Assembly: GCA_036266715.1 (NCBI GenBank) | Contig: DATAXS010000006.1 | Location: forward strand, 11,568-75,567 | DNA length: 64,000 nt | DNA from: DATAXS01 sp036266715 | Lineage (GTDB): Bacteria > Patescibacteriota > Minisyncoccia > UBA6257 > 2-01-FULL-56-20 | Direction of reading: 5' to 3' | Part shown: in pieces, positions 9,505 to 18,727 of the stretch | How the letters are laid out: every line of letters begins with the position of its first letter | How positions within the stretch are numbered: position 1 is the first letter of the stretch | Position numbers and translations under genes: made by a program | The notes under the pieces: model-generated | What the model saw: the letters and a program-made list of their open reading frames with translations, nothing else | What the model was told of the DNA's origin: nothing | Database searches by the model: none

Positions 9505-11037
9505 TTATATTTCGACTTCTTGGTTTTGGGTGGCTTGGAGCAATGCGGAGACCGTCATCGGTTCCTGTGTTTGCGGCGCGGCGGCGCGCACGTATTTGGC
9601 AAAGACGACCGCATTGATGAGGCCCCACGAAAAGTTCGCGACCCAGGCGGGCGTCACGACGCCATGCGCGTGCACGACGGAATATGCCGCGCCCGCGACG
9701 ACGAGCGGGATGTACGCCATTTGAGCAACCGTCAAATAAAGGAAGTTGCCGCGCTGGGCCCGTTTGGGCGTAATGGAGAATCCGGATTTCCTGCGGAAGA
9801 AAGAGGCGACCGACGAGGCAATGTGGATTTGGAATCCCGCGACCGAGAACGCGAGCGCGCGGTAAGTGAAGGAAGAATTGGAGGAGCGCTGGATGGTGTA
9901 GAGCATGAGCAGTATGTAGGGAATGAAGACGGTCGCGAGCGCCATCGTGGAGGTTTGGATGGGGAACTGTCCGGTAAAGAAGAACATAAGAGGAATAATG
10001 GCATCAATGAGCACCACCCACCCTGAAAGGAAGTAGCTCACCGAGGAGAGATATTGCATGCGCTGTTTGAACGTGATCCCGCGCGTAAAGAGCAGGTTGT
10101 GCTGGAAGATGAGGTCCAGGCTGCCGCGCGCCCAGCGTGCCTGCTGTTTTGTGTAGGCAAGGAAATCTTCCGGTGCCAAGCCGCGGGCAAGCACCTTCGG
10201 CACGTAGAGCGACTTCCAGCCGTTCTTATGGAGGAAAAATCCGGTAATGAAATCCTCGGCGATGCTGCCCTCGTACATGCCGCCGACCTCCATGAGCGCC
10301 GTGCGACGCACTACCATGTTCGTGCCGCACATGGTGACCGCATTCAGGCGGTTTTTCCCTTTGCAGATGGGGCCAAAGAAGAGCGACTGCTGTTCCCACG
10401 CGCCACCCGCCACGAAGTTGGTTTCGCTGTTCTTGTAAAATTGCGGCGTTTGCACAAAGGCGAGTTGGGAATCCGCAAAATAGGGGACGGTCTCGCGGAG
10501 AAACTCCGGCTTGGGAATATGGTCCGAATCAAAGAATGCCACGAACGGGCTCTCGGTGACGGACAGGCCGTTATTGATGTTGCCGGCTTTCGCCCCGCGC
10601 GGCTTCCGGCGCGTAATGCAATTCACGCCGAGCTGGTCCGCAAGGCGCACCACGTCGGCCCAGTTCTCTTTTTTTGCCACATAGCCATCGTTCAAAATAA
10701 ACACGTAAAAGTTGGGGTAATCCATGGCGAGCGCGCCGCGCACGGTTGCTTCTATCACGTCAATCGGCTCGCCCGCCACGGTGATAAAGACATCCACGGG
10801 CGGCGTGAATTGCGGGTCTTTCGGCACATCGTGCTCCGTGTCCCAGATGGTCCAGATAAAGGTGATGGCTTGCCAGAGGTGGAAGACCTCGCCGAAAATA
10901 AGAAGCCAGAAAAGGACCAACTCTCCTTTTTGGAAGAAGAACGCGATCATAAAGAAATAAAAGAGCGCAAGCAGGATGTTCACCGCAAGGAGAAGTTTGG
11001 GAACCTGAGTATTTTTAAGAAATTGTTCGTCGTGCAT
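9505..11037 (-). CDS. BcsA/cellulose synthase-like family 2 glycosyltransferase
   Basis: About 510 residues from the ATG at 11037; a TTG at 11052 is in frame. Two membrane helices precede a GT2 domain with D117 (NDGY), D-x-D at 170-172 (FFDSDH), AED at about 261 and QQARW at 298-302, the D, DxD, TED-like and Q-x-x-R-W motifs of processive beta-glycan synthases. More helices follow. A C-terminal PilZ domain, as in BcsA, is absent. The enzyme probably polymerises and exports a beta-glucan or similar chain from a UDP-sugar. It is directly downstream of a GH8 glucanase (17 nt gap), the usual companion of cellulose synthase. Cellulose itself is an inference. Confidence 0.88.
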   Translation of the reverse strand: MHDEQFLKNTQVPKLLLAVNILLALFYFFMIAFFFQKGELVLFWLLIFGEVFHLWQAITFIWTIWDTEHDVPKDPQFTPPVDVFITVAGEPIDVIEATVRGALAMDYPNFYVFILNDGYVAKKENWADVVRLADQLGVNCITRRKPRGAKAGNINNGLSVTESPFVAFFDSDHIPKPEFLRETVPYFADSQLAFVQTPQFYKNSETNFVAGGAWEQQSLFFGPICKGKNRLNAVTMCGTNMVVRRTALMEVGGMYEGSIAEDFITGFFLHKNGWKSLYVPKVLARGLAPEDFLAYTKQQARWARGSLDLIFQHNLLFTRGITFKQRMQYLSSVSYFLSGWVVLIDAIIPLMFFFTGQFPIQTSTMALATVFIPYILLMLYTIQRSSNSSFTYRALAFSVAGFQIHIASSVASFFRRKSGFSITPKRAQRGNFLYLTVAQMAYIPLVVAGAAYSVVHAHGVVTPAWVANFSWGLINAVVFAKYVRAAAPQTQEPMTVSALLQATQNQEVEI

Positions 11038-11054
11038 TGGATGTTGTTGCAAAG

Positions 11055-12452
11055 TTATTGTGAGAAGTTGAGGGCAAAAAGGTTGGGGAGGTCGTTATTG
11101 TAGAGCGCCATCCCGAACCATGCGATATTGGAGTCGTAGTAGCTGAGTGGCAGGCGCCACGTCTGCGTGTCGGGGTCATAAAGCGATTGGAGCTTTTCCG
11201 TATAGACCGTGTTGCTGTCTGCGGGATCTGCGACCATGAAGTATCCTATTGTGCCGCCATATACGGCAGGATCCTGGTAGAGCGGCGGGACGGGAGTCCC
11301 GTCGTGCGCATAGACCGCGTCAAGAATCTGTTGTTTGTCCCATTGATCGGTAAGAAAGTGGAGTTTTTGGAGCACGGCTTCCGCGCGCGGGTCCTTGTTC
11401 CATTCCCAGTCAAGCGCGATGCGGAAGGGAACGCGGAGCGCATCGTAGCCGAAGTTCGTGTCTTCGCCGGAACTGGCTGCGGGAGCGGAGAGGCTGCCGG
11501 TAGTCGTGTCCATGACGACCCAGTCCGGCGGCAGGTCCGCGCTCGTCGCGCTTGTTGAAGCGTCGAGCGGAAGCGCAATACTGTTATCCAATACTTGGTA
11601 TGAAGTGTTGATGAGACCGTTCCAGTCATCCGAAGGATCCACTTGGGCGAAGATGCGGTAGGCGTACGGGGCGAAGTACGAAGGGTCAATGGGCTGCATT
11701 TCCTGCGTCTTTTCGGCGCTCGTCAGATTGTTGGGCGCGAGGTATGGTTCATTGTTTGCAATAAACACCTCGTTCGCCCAGATGCTCTTGACGATGGGGA
11801 TCGCGGCCTCAAGGTACGCGGGGTTTTGCCAGCGCGCATAGGCGAAGATGAGCGAGAGGGCAATGTCCGTGTCGGCATCGCTCGCGCTGTTCTCCCCATT
11901 TTGTGCAACGATGACCCCGCCCGTTGTGTTACCGCCGCCGTTTCCCGCGGTAGTGGAAGGCCCCCAGAGCCACGAAAAGAGATTGTCGCTCCGTTGGAGG
12001 TTCGTTTGGGTCCACTTCCAGCTGGCATCGAAAGTCGGTTCGTCATCCATCCAGACCGCGCGGAGCATCGTGTATCCTTCGCCCTCGGAAGTACTGTCGT
12101 TGCTTCGCTCGGTGTCGAACGTGCGCCCGCTTGAGGGGTCGATATAAGATCCTTTGTAGTTTTCCCAGAGCGACGCGAGCATGGTCTTGTTCGAAAACAC
12201 GGGTTCGGAAAGCGTTTGGGAATTCTTTTGGTAGTACCAGGTGCCGAGGAGCGTAACGCCGCCAAGCGCAAGGAAGATGACGCCAAATATTTTTGCCAAA
12301 AAATGATTCCGCGCGGTACCAAGGATGAGAAGTAGTATTCCGGCCACGAGTACGGCGGCTGCGATCACGATGAGTGTGACGAACGTGCCGTGCGTGAGCG
12401 CGTTTGAAGGGTAGTAGTCGTAGTTAAAACTTGTGGAAACGGTGGTAGGCAT
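11055..12452 (-). CDS. membrane-anchored GH8 endoglucanase (BcsZ-like)
   Basis: 465 residues from the ATG at 12452. An upstream in-frame start at 12602 would overlap the preceding gene and give an unlikely arginine-rich extension. Two hydrophobic segments (about 24-46, 52-72) anchor the protein; the rest faces outside. Family 8 motifs are clear: SEGEGYTML with the general acid at E123, SDADTDIALSL with candidate base D192/D196, and SYFAPYAYRIF. GH8 enzymes cut beta-1,4-glucans, and BcsZ acts during cellulose synthesis. Position between a GT39-like gene and the GT2 synthase in one operon supports a role in making or trimming the same polymer. Confidence 0.88.
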   Translation of the reverse strand: MPTTVSTSFNYDYYPSNALTHGTFVTLIVIAAAVLVAGILLLILGTARNHFLAKIFGVIFLALGGVTLLGTWYYQKNSQTLSEPVFSNKTMLASLWENYKGSYIDPSSGRTFDTERSNDSTSEGEGYTMLRAVWMDDEPTFDASWKWTQTNLQRSDNLFSWLWGPSTTAGNGGGNTTGGVIVAQNGENSASDADTDIALSLIFAYARWQNPAYLEAAIPIVKSIWANEVFIANNEPYLAPNNLTSAEKTQEMQPIDPSYFAPYAYRIFAQVDPSDDWNGLINTSYQVLDNSIALPLDASTSATSADLPPDWVVMDTTTGSLSAPAASSGEDTNFGYDALRVPFRIALDWEWNKDPRAEAVLQKLHFLTDQWDKQQILDAVYAHDGTPVPPLYQDPAVYGGTIGYFMVADPADSNTVYTEKLQSLYDPDTQTWRLPLSYYDSNIAWFGMALYNNDLPNLFALNFSQ

Positions 12453-12492
12453 GTGTGTGGATTTGATACGCCGTGCGGCGGTGCGCGTTACG

Positions 12493-14376
12493 TTAATAAA
12501 GTTTGTAAATAAATATGGTGGTGCCCACGCGATAGTCGGGTGGCGGTACGCCACCCATGCCCGGCGCGGGCGCGCGGAACGCGGTGAGCCAGGAATATTC
12601 ATCGCTCGGGTCGCGCGCGTAGCCTGGCGCGGCCGGCTGGATGGCGTCCTGGAGATTGTTTATGGAAACTGCAAAATACTCTATGCCCTGCGACGCGGGA
12701 TTGCCCATGGAAGAATTCCACGCCACGTATTTATTGCCCAAGTAATATGCCGGATTGGAACCGCCAAAGAAGTCCAACGCGAGCTGGTTCACTTGGGGGT
12801 TCTGGTTCATCCACGCTTGCAGGGCGAGCATGTCCTGGCCCCAATCGTAGTTGGAGTCTGTTACGTAGCGGTAGCCGTTTTCCGTCCCGTCACCGAGCTC
12901 GTTGAAGTACGAGAGGAAGTGCGGGTAAGCAAATGCTGTTTCGCCGAGCGACCATACGAGCATTGCTCCCACAAACGCGCCCTTCCACGAGAATTTGCTT
13001 CCATTGCCCGCCGCCGCGCCCGCTCGCGGCGCAAACCAGCGGCGGAGCGAGCTCGTCGCGAGAACATACATGAGCGGAATGGTGGGTAGGAGGTGCCGCA
13101 CGCCGATGTTCAGCGTGCTTTCTATGCTGATGCCCCAATAGACCACCACAAAAACAAACATGGCGAATTGCGGGAATTCTTCCCGTATGTAGCTCCAGAA
13201 CCGACTTTTCCGCTTCAGAATGACGGCGATGATCCTTGCAAGCGCAAGGATGGCCGCGAGCACGAGGAGGATGAGGACCGGCAATGTTTCCTTGAGCGCG
13301 TAGACGACGGGGAAGTAGAGGTGCGTGCCGTAGGAGTAGACCTTGCCGAGAAAGTAGCTTGTGTTGCCGCCCGTGAGGCGCTCAAAGTCCATGATCTCGC
13401 CAAGGAGATATTCCGCCATCGGACGCGTGAGGGGATTTCCCGCGGCCTTGATGTCAAGTTTCGCCAAGCACGTGACGGGATGGGTCGGCTCGCATGTGCC
13501 GGACGCAATCCCGCCGACGATGGATACTGTATCCGAAAGTTGGCGTGCGGGCGGATACCCGGCCGTAAAGATCGCATAGAGCGGATAGACGATGACCGCA
13601 TACCCGATGACGCCAATAAGCAGGAAGTAGCCGATATATTTTAAAAGCCGGCGGAAAAAGGAGCGCGCACGCTGTGCGGCGAACGGATCTTTTTTCCAGT
13701 CGCGTACCACGGTACCAAGAAAATCGAAAAGCAAAAGGATGGCAATCACCGGGATGAGGATGAGGTCGGAAAATTTCATGACCTGCGCGATGCCGAGCCC
13801 GATCCCGGCGATAAACAAATTCTTTGCGCCGGGTTTTTGCATAAAGCGCACGAAACAGAATAATCCAAAGACCGCGCCGAATGCCGCAGCGATGTCCGTC
13901 GTCACGTAATGCCCGTTTGCGAGGATGACGGGCGAGAGGCCGACCATGGTCGCCGGCAGGAATGCCCATGTGTACCCAAAAAGCTTTGCGGCCCAAAAAT
14001 AGGTGAGCAGGATGAGTCCGAGCGTGAGGAGCATGGGGAACAGCCGTGCCCAGCCGATGATGGCAGAGGCGCTGTTTCCCAAGCCGAACAAAAATGCGCC
14101 GCCTACGCCCCATTCGCCGTTCACGGAGGTCGTCCAAAAGGAATTGGTATCCGGGAACTGCAGGTGCAGGAAGAGGAGCGGGACGGCGGCGAGCGCCTTA
14201 AGCAGAGGGGGATGTTCGGGATTCAGGCGGTAATCAAAACGGGTGATGTAGGCGTATCCGGCGGGAATATGCGCAAGTTCGTCCACCACGGCGGACTCGC
14301 CCTGTGCACTTCCCCACATAAGCGCAAAACTCAGTGCACAAAGCACGAGAAGCGCGATTCGCGTTTTCTTCGTCAT
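12493..14376 (-). CDS. GT39/PMT-like membrane glycosyltransferase, first gene of the operon
   Basis: 627 residues. A signal-like first helix is followed by the loop VDELAHIPAGYAY and NPEHPPLLK, the acidic and PEHPP motifs of dolichyl-phosphate-mannose/ArnT-type GT-C enzymes, and about ten further helices. A soluble tail of about 140 residues ends the protein. It heads the minus-strand operon GT39-GH8-GT2-GT39; the GH8 start lies 40 nt past its stop. Likely role is lipid-linked sugar transfer to a surface glycan or glycoprotein. The region just upstream (14377-14400) is AT-rich, but no clear -35/-10 pair was found. Confidence 0.78.
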   Translation of the reverse strand: MTKKTRIALLVLCALSFALMWGSAQGESAVVDELAHIPAGYAYITRFDYRLNPEHPPLLKALAAVPLLFLHLQFPDTNSFWTTSVNGEWGVGGAFLFGLGNSASAIIGWARLFPMLLTLGLILLTYFWAAKLFGYTWAFLPATMVGLSPVILANGHYVTTDIAAAFGAVFGLFCFVRFMQKPGAKNLFIAGIGLGIAQVMKFSDLILIPVIAILLLFDFLGTVVRDWKKDPFAAQRARSFFRRLLKYIGYFLLIGVIGYAVIVYPLYAIFTAGYPPARQLSDTVSIVGGIASGTCEPTHPVTCLAKLDIKAAGNPLTRPMAEYLLGEIMDFERLTGGNTSYFLGKVYSYGTHLYFPVVYALKETLPVLILLVLAAILALARIIAVILKRKSRFWSYIREEFPQFAMFVFVVVYWGISIESTLNIGVRHLLPTIPLMYVLATSSLRRWFAPRAGAAAGNGSKFSWKGAFVGAMLVWSLGETAFAYPHFLSYFNELGDGTENGYRYVTDSNYDWGQDMLALQAWMNQNPQVNQLALDFFGGSNPAYYLGNKYVAWNSSMGNPASQGIEYFAVSINNLQDAIQPAAPGYARDPSDEYSWLTAFRAPAPGMGGVPPPDYRVGTTIFIYKLY

Positions 14377-14465
14377 AATGATGGCTCCATATTCTTTTTT
14401 TAATTTTCAAGAAATAAAGATGATATCGCCATGAAGGCGCGCGCGGGCAGGTGCGCGCCGGGCGC

Positions 14466-14504
14466 ACAAAAAACGCGCGCACCGATGATCGCGGATCGCG
14501 CGCG
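14466..14504 (-). terminator. intrinsic terminator after the cytidylyltransferase gene
   Basis: On the minus strand a CGCGCGC/GCGCGCG stem (14498-14504 with 14474-14480) is followed by a run of six T. It starts 8 nt past the stop of the gene ending at 14512 and separates it from the polysaccharide operon. The bases from 14377 to 14465 hold no gene; a second GC-rich palindrome lies near 14430-14466. Confidence 0.55.
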
Positions 14505-14511
14505 GATTTTG

Positions 14512-15015
14512 CTAGCGGCTTTTCTTCGCAACGATCTTCGTCGTGGCGTCGCTCTCCATTTTGTCCAAAACGTTTTGTGCGGCGAGAATGCGGAGCTCTT
14601 CCGCCATGTGGATGCGTTCGCGGAGCTCGGTTGTGGAGAAGCCATGGTCGCGACCGTTGAAGTGCACGCGGTACGGCAGGTCCCAGCCGGTAAATTTCTT
14701 TCCTTTCCAATCCGCGCCGATGATGCGCACGTCGTAACGGACGATTTTCAAAAGGTCATAAAGATCGGCTTCCGTGGAGTAGTACACGATCTCGTCCACG
14801 TACTTGATGCTTTGGAGAATAATGCGCCGTTCCTCAAAGGACATGACGGGTTTGTTCTTTACCTTCTCCCGATAGCCGGGATCAAGCGTGGGATCGGTCT
14901 GCAGGGCGACAATGAGATAGTCGCAGACCTCCTTGCAGTCCTTGAACATGAGCATGTGCCCGGCGTGGCAAAGGTCGAACGCGCCGCAGGTGAAACCGAC
15001 GTTGTATTTTTTCAT
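14512..15015 (-). CDS. TagD-like cytidylyltransferase
   Basis: 167 residues from the ATG at 15015. The N terminus has GAFDLCHAGHM (HxGH nucleotide-binding motif) and the C-terminal half has FSTTELRERI, matching the I-S-T-T-x-L signature of glycerol-3-phosphate cytidylyltransferases. The family joins CTP and a phospho-alcohol or sugar phosphate, here perhaps to make a CDP-activated surface-glycan precursor. FAD synthetase or ADP-heptose-type activity cannot be excluded. It has its own promoter about 93 nt upstream, so unlike many neighbours it has a long leader. Confidence 0.8.
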   Translation of the reverse strand: MKKYNVGFTCGAFDLCHAGHMLMFKDCKEVCDYLIVALQTDPTLDPGYREKVKNKPVMSFEERRIILQSIKYVDEIVYYSTEADLYDLLKIVRYDVRIIGADWKGKKFTGWDLPYRVHFNGRDHGFSTTELRERIHMAEELRILAAQNVLDKMESDATTKIVAKKSR

Positions 15016-15107
15016 AATTGCAATTTTCGCATTGGGGAGATTAAAAATTTGTGAAGACCCTGCATATTTCCGGTTCATCGCCCGTTCACTGGCCCTCCGT
15101 TTTAATA

Positions 15108-15136
15108 AGTATAAAAGCCGCGCACGCAGTGAGCAA
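15108..15136 (-). promoter_or_regulatory. promoter of the cytidylyltransferase gene
   Basis: On the minus strand TTGCTC (15131-15136) and TATACT (15108-15113) are separated by 17 bp. The predicted transcript would carry about 85 nt before the start codon at 15015. Confidence 0.55.
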
Positions 15137-15214
15137 CCATGGCGGTTGGCGCCGCGTGCGACGCGCAATAAATAAAAAGGTCAATTGGTAAAAATAAGCA
15201 AATAAATAAAAACA

Positions 15215-16684
15215 ATGTTTATAAAAACAAAAAAGTGGAAAAAAGTGGTCTTGTCGCTCGTGCTCGGCGTGGCAGTGGTGGCGCTCGGTGCCTTTGCCGT
15301 CACGCGGGCGCAGATGGTCTCCTCGCTCTCCATCGCTTCGTCTTCGGCGAGCGACCAGAGTTCCCTGCTTTCGGTCACCTCGGTGGATGAGACCACGGAT
15401 ACCAGCTTGCTCACGGGGAATGCCACGAGTTCCGTTTCGGTGGGGCTCATAAGCCAGGACGGCGCGAACACGAACGGTGTTTCCGTCGCGGTCCAGCTTC
15501 TGCAGAACGGCAACGTGATCCAGCAGGCCGTCTACAGCAACCAGAACATTCTCCATGAGAGCCCGCAGACATATTGGCTTTCGTTCTCCGGCGTTCCGAA
15601 CGGAACGTACACCGTTGCGGTCGTGGTCAATAACCCCGACGGCAGCGTGAACGCGTCCTTTAGCAATCTCGGCTCGGTCGTAGTGTCAGGGAGTACCGTT
15701 ACCTCAACCTCCACGACTACTTCCACCGCCGCGAACGCGATCCAGATAATACCCACGAGCTTGCCCGACGCGACCGCTTCCAGTTCGTATTCTGAGACGC
15801 TTACCGCCTCGACTACGATGAGCGGTCCCTTCACGTGGAGCCTTGCTTCCGGGACGTTGCCGGACGGCCTTTCGCTTGATACGTCGGCCACGAGCAGCAT
15901 GGCTACGCTCTCCGGCACGCCGACCACGGTAGGGTCATCCACGTTCGCGGTGAATGTGGCGAACGCCACGAGTTCCGCGTCGCAGACGTACACGCTGAGC
16001 GTTGATGCGCCCGCGAGCGGCACGCCCACGCCAACCTATGCGGTTCAGATAGTTCCCGCGTCGCTTCCCGATGCGACGGTAAGCAGTTCGTATTCGCAAA
16101 CGCTCACCGCCTCCACGTCGGCAAGCACGTCATTCGCGTGGAACGTCGCTTCCGGGACGTTGCCGTCCGGGCTTAGCCTCAATACGGGCATAAGCAGCAC
16201 GACGGCCACCATCACGGGCACGCCGACTGCAGCAGGATCGTCCACGTTTACCATCGGCGCGACCGACGGGACGAACTCGTCTACGGAGTCATATACCTTG
16301 AGCGTGGATCCGTCGTCAACGACAACCACCACCACGAGCACGGCGACATCTTCCGGCGACCTCGCCATAAATAGCGTCTATGAGCCCGCGACGAGCGTGA
16401 ATGCAAGCGATACGCAAACCACCATCACCCCATATCTCGTTTCCACGAACGGTGCGAATGTGGGCAATGTGACGGTGCAAGTAGCGCTTCAGCAAAACGG
16501 TACGGTGATTGATTCGCAGTCCTATGGCAACCAGGATATTCTCCACGAATACCCGCAGGCCTATCCGCTCACCACGTCGTCCACGCTTCCCGCCGGGACC
16601 TACACGATCGCCGTCACGGTCTATAACGCCGATAATTCGGTGAATGCTTCCTTCCCAAACCTTGGGACTCTTACGGTGACATAG
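15215..16684 (+). CDS. secreted protein with two putative-Ig (He_PIG) domains between Ig-like end modules
   Basis: 489 residues with a signal peptide (about 1-33). Residues about 70-150 and 385-489 are two related modules (V-Q-L-L/A-L-Q-N-G-x-V-I, N-Q-D/N-I-L-H-E, G-T-Y-T-I/V-A-V). Between them are two He_PIG-type repeats with the SGTLPxGLSL and SGTPT signatures. The end modules resemble the ones in the GH6 and GH113-like enzymes in strand pattern and order. There is no catalytic domain, so a structural or adhesion role at the cell surface is likely. The start is preceded by an A-rich run with repeated AAATAAATAAA and no Shine-Dalgarno site. Confidence 0.75.
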   Translation: MFIKTKKWKKVVLSLVLGVAVVALGAFAVTRAQMVSSLSIASSSASDQSSLLSVTSVDETTDTSLLTGNATSSVSVGLISQDGANTNGVSVAVQLLQNGNVIQQAVYSNQNILHESPQTYWLSFSGVPNGTYTVAVVVNNPDGSVNASFSNLGSVVVSGSTVTSTSTTTSTAANAIQIIPTSLPDATASSSYSETLTASTTMSGPFTWSLASGTLPDGLSLDTSATSSMATLSGTPTTVGSSTFAVNVANATSSASQTYTLSVDAPASGTPTPTYAVQIVPASLPDATVSSSYSQTLTASTSASTSFAWNVASGTLPSGLSLNTGISSTTATITGTPTAAGSSTFTIGATDGTNSSTESYTLSVDPSSTTTTTTSTATSSGDLAINSVYEPATSVNASDTQTTITPYLVSTNGANVGNVTVQVALQQNGTVIDSQSYGNQDILHEYPQAYPLTTSSTLPAGTYTIAVTVYNADNSVNASFPNLGTLTVT

Positions 16685-16729
16685 CCGCGCGGCGGCATTC
16701 AAAGCGAGTCAAGTAAAAATGACACAAAA

Positions 16730-16755
16730 CAAAACCCGGGATTTCCCGGGTTTTG
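16730..16755. terminator. bidirectional terminator between convergent genes
   Basis: An 11-bp perfect stem (16730-16740 with 16745-16755) with a 4-nt loop, CAAAACCCGGG / CCCGGGTTTTG, ends in T on one strand and in T on the other. It lies between the He_PIG gene (+) and the C39-like gene (-). Confidence 0.8.
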
Positions 16756-16767
16756 TGGCATTAAGGG

Positions 16768-18057
16768 CTAGCCTGTGATCACAACCTTCGCAATGCCAAA
16801 AATGCTCTTCAGTGAGTATTGGGAGGAAAAGGGGATATCGTCGCCGTTCGCCACGTACGGGTCGCGCATGATGTAATTGCCTTTGCTGCCGCTTATGAGC
16901 ACCACATAGTGCGTGCCGCCGTACGCATTCAGTCCCACGATCACCGGGTTTCCGGTCGCGAGCGTTGCGTCAATGGTCGTCGTCTTGCGCGTGACCGTTG
17001 CGCCGTCCACGTTGATCGTGGTGAGGAGGTAAGCGGGATAATATGCCGCGAAGTTGGCGGGATTGGAATTGATGGTCACGGGCGTCACGTCTTTATAACC
17101 GTAATGCGTGAGGACCATGGCAAGCGAGGTAACAAGGCACCCGTCGCTTGCGAGCGTGTATTTGGTGCCGTCAAGCGGGAGGTTGCCCCAGAGCGCGTCG
17201 CGCTGGTTGTAGTAGCAGCCCCACGCGTCACAATCCGTTTGACCGGCAAGCAGTTTGGAGCCGCCGGCGTTTTGCGTGAATGCCGAAAAGCTGTTGAGCT
17301 CGGCCTGGGCTGCGGCGAGCAACTGCTCGTACGTGGATTCTTTCTGGTCCGTTTCCGTAAGCAACTGGTTTTTGGATTGCACGGTCTGGGTGAGCGATTG
17401 TTGCTGGGAAGAAAGTGATTGCTGTTGGGTGGCAAGCGTCTGCTGTTTTTGCTGCGAGGTGGTCTTTGAGTCCGCAAGCGTGGATTCTTGCGTTTGGAGC
17501 GATTCGAGTTCGTTTTGGACGGCGCCTTCCACCTGCAGGGTGGCGTTCGTGTCGCTCCATGCGTCCGCGAGCGTGTTGGATGAAAGCACCTGCATGAGGA
17601 GCGATTGGCCGTCATCCTTCTGGAGATTCACAAGATATTCTCCGAGCGCCTCCTGGTCGGTCTGGATCGTGGCTTCCGTATCGGAAATTTCTCCCCCGAT
17701 CTGCTGGATCTGCAGCTGGGTGATGTTTATCTGATTTTGCGTCACGGAGATCTGCGCCTGCACTTTGCTCTTTTGGAGGTCAAGGGAACTGATGGCCGCC
17801 TGGAGCGTTTTCTTGTCCGCGCCCACCTGCGTGAGCTCCGCCTGGTAGGTGGCGATCTGCTGGTTGAGCGATGTTATCTGCGCATTGTTGGCGTCTATCT
17901 GTTGCTGGAGCACGGCATCCGTGCTCGTCGCGGCGGTCGCGCTAGTCGAGGTGGTCGTTTGGGCGAGCGTCGCTGGAATGCCCACGCCTACAATGAGCGT
18001 GAGTGCGCCGAGAAATAAGCCAACGCAGAGCGTTCCGAGTACTGCGAGATGCCTCAT
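16768..18057 (-). CDS. secreted coiled-coil protein with C-terminal peptidase C39-like domain
   Basis: About 429 residues. Two adjacent ATG codons are possible; I prefer 18057 because TATAAT (18064-18069) then lies 6 nt before it, as in many genes here. After a signal peptide a long Gln/Leu-rich coiled coil spans about 45-255. It resembles the PcsB/CwlO hook that binds FtsEX (ENDQ/KDDGQ..L..S/N-L-A/S-D-A/F-W-S-D). The C-terminal domain contains ASDGCLVTSLAMVLTHYG (candidate nucleophile Cys), GNPVIVGLN and GGTHYVVLISG..YIMRDPY (candidate His and Asp), the pattern of C39_2-like papain-fold peptidases. A cell-wall or surface-protein hydrolase is likely. The gene at 49733 has the same coiled coil fused to a transglycosylase. 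Confidence 0.78.
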   Translation of the reverse strand: MRHLAVLGTLCVGLFLGALTLIVGVGIPATLAQTTTSTSATAATSTDAVLQQQIDANNAQITSLNQQIATYQAELTQVGADKKTLQAAISSLDLQKSKVQAQISVTQNQINITQLQIQQIGGEISDTEATIQTDQEALGEYLVNLQKDDGQSLLMQVLSSNTLADAWSDTNATLQVEGAVQNELESLQTQESTLADSKTTSQQKQQTLATQQQSLSSQQQSLTQTVQSKNQLLTETDQKESTYEQLLAAAQAELNSFSAFTQNAGGSKLLAGQTDCDAWGCYYNQRDALWGNLPLDGTKYTLASDGCLVTSLAMVLTHYGYKDVTPVTINSNPANFAAYYPAYLLTTINVDGATVTRKTTTIDATLATGNPVIVGLNAYGGTHYVVLISGSKGNYIMRDPYVANGDDIPFSSQYSLKSIFGIAKVVITG

Positions 18058-18106
18058 CATTTGATTATATAAAAATCCAAGAAAACAAGCACATTTTCAT
18101 GAAGAT

Positions 18107-18661
18107 ATGCGCTATTTGTGCAATAATAATGGGATGTTCGCGCTTTTTTGGTCGTTGCTCTGTCTCATAGCACTTTTTTGCATTCTCTACGTGCTTTTGC
18201 GCCCGATGGTGCACGGCGCAATCTATTTTCCCACCGATCCGCGTCGCGTGGAACTGATAATGGAGATATTGCGGCCGCATGCGGGGCAAAAGGTGGCAGA
18301 TATCGGTTCGGGCGATGGACGGATCCTCATTGCACTTGCGGAACGGGGTGCCACGGCACACGGTTACGAAATAAATCCCATCCTCGTGTGGCGGTCCCGT
18401 CGTGCCATCCGCGCCCGCGGCCTCGCAGGCCGCGCCTTTGTCCACTGGAAGGATTTTTGGCGCGTGGACCTTGCCGGTTTCGACGCGGTCGTTGTGTACG
18501 GATTCCCGCACCTCATGCAGGGGTTGCAGGAAAAATTACAGAAGGAGCTCAGGCCGGGTGCGGCGGTAGTTTCCTGCGTGTATTCGTTTCCGAGTTGGGC
18601 GCCCGCCATGAAGCGAGACAAAATATATTTTTACGAGCGTGGACAGAAGATCGAAATATAA
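18107..18661 (+). CDS. membrane-anchored class I methyltransferase (FAM173/ATPSCKMT-like)
   Basis: 184 residues from the ATG at 18107, or 175 from 18134. One N-terminal membrane helix (FALFWSLLCLIALFCILYVL) is followed by the SAM-binding stretch KVADIGSGDGRILIALAERG, then GYEINPILVWRSRR and FDAVVVYGFPHLM. A single helix followed by a small Rossmann methyltransferase, with GYE.NP..V/L.RSR, is the layout of the FAM173/ATPSCKMT lysine methyltransferases. Those modify membrane protein subunits in mitochondria; the bacterial target is unknown. It is divergent from the C39-like gene and ends just before a bidirectional terminator. Confidence 0.72.
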   Translation: MRYLCNNNGMFALFWSLLCLIALFCILYVLLRPMVHGAIYFPTDPRRVELIMEILRPHAGQKVADIGSGDGRILIALAERGATAHGYEINPILVWRSRRAIRARGLAGRAFVHWKDFWRVDLAGFDAVVVYGFPHLMQGLQEKLQKELRPGAAVVSCVYSFPSWAPAMKRDKIYFYERGQKIEI

Positions 18662-18674
18662 ATAAAAAAATATG

Positions 18675-18714
18675 AAAAAGGCCCGGCTATCATTTGATGC
18701 AGCGGGGCCTTTTG
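18675..18714. terminator. bidirectional terminator
   Basis: AAAAGGCCC (18676-18684) pairs with GGGCCTTTT (18705-18713) around a 20-nt loop, with A and T runs on both sides. It sits between the convergent methyltransferase (+) and the small membrane protein (-). Confidence 0.7.
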
Positions 18715-18727
18715 TGGAGGTCATTGT

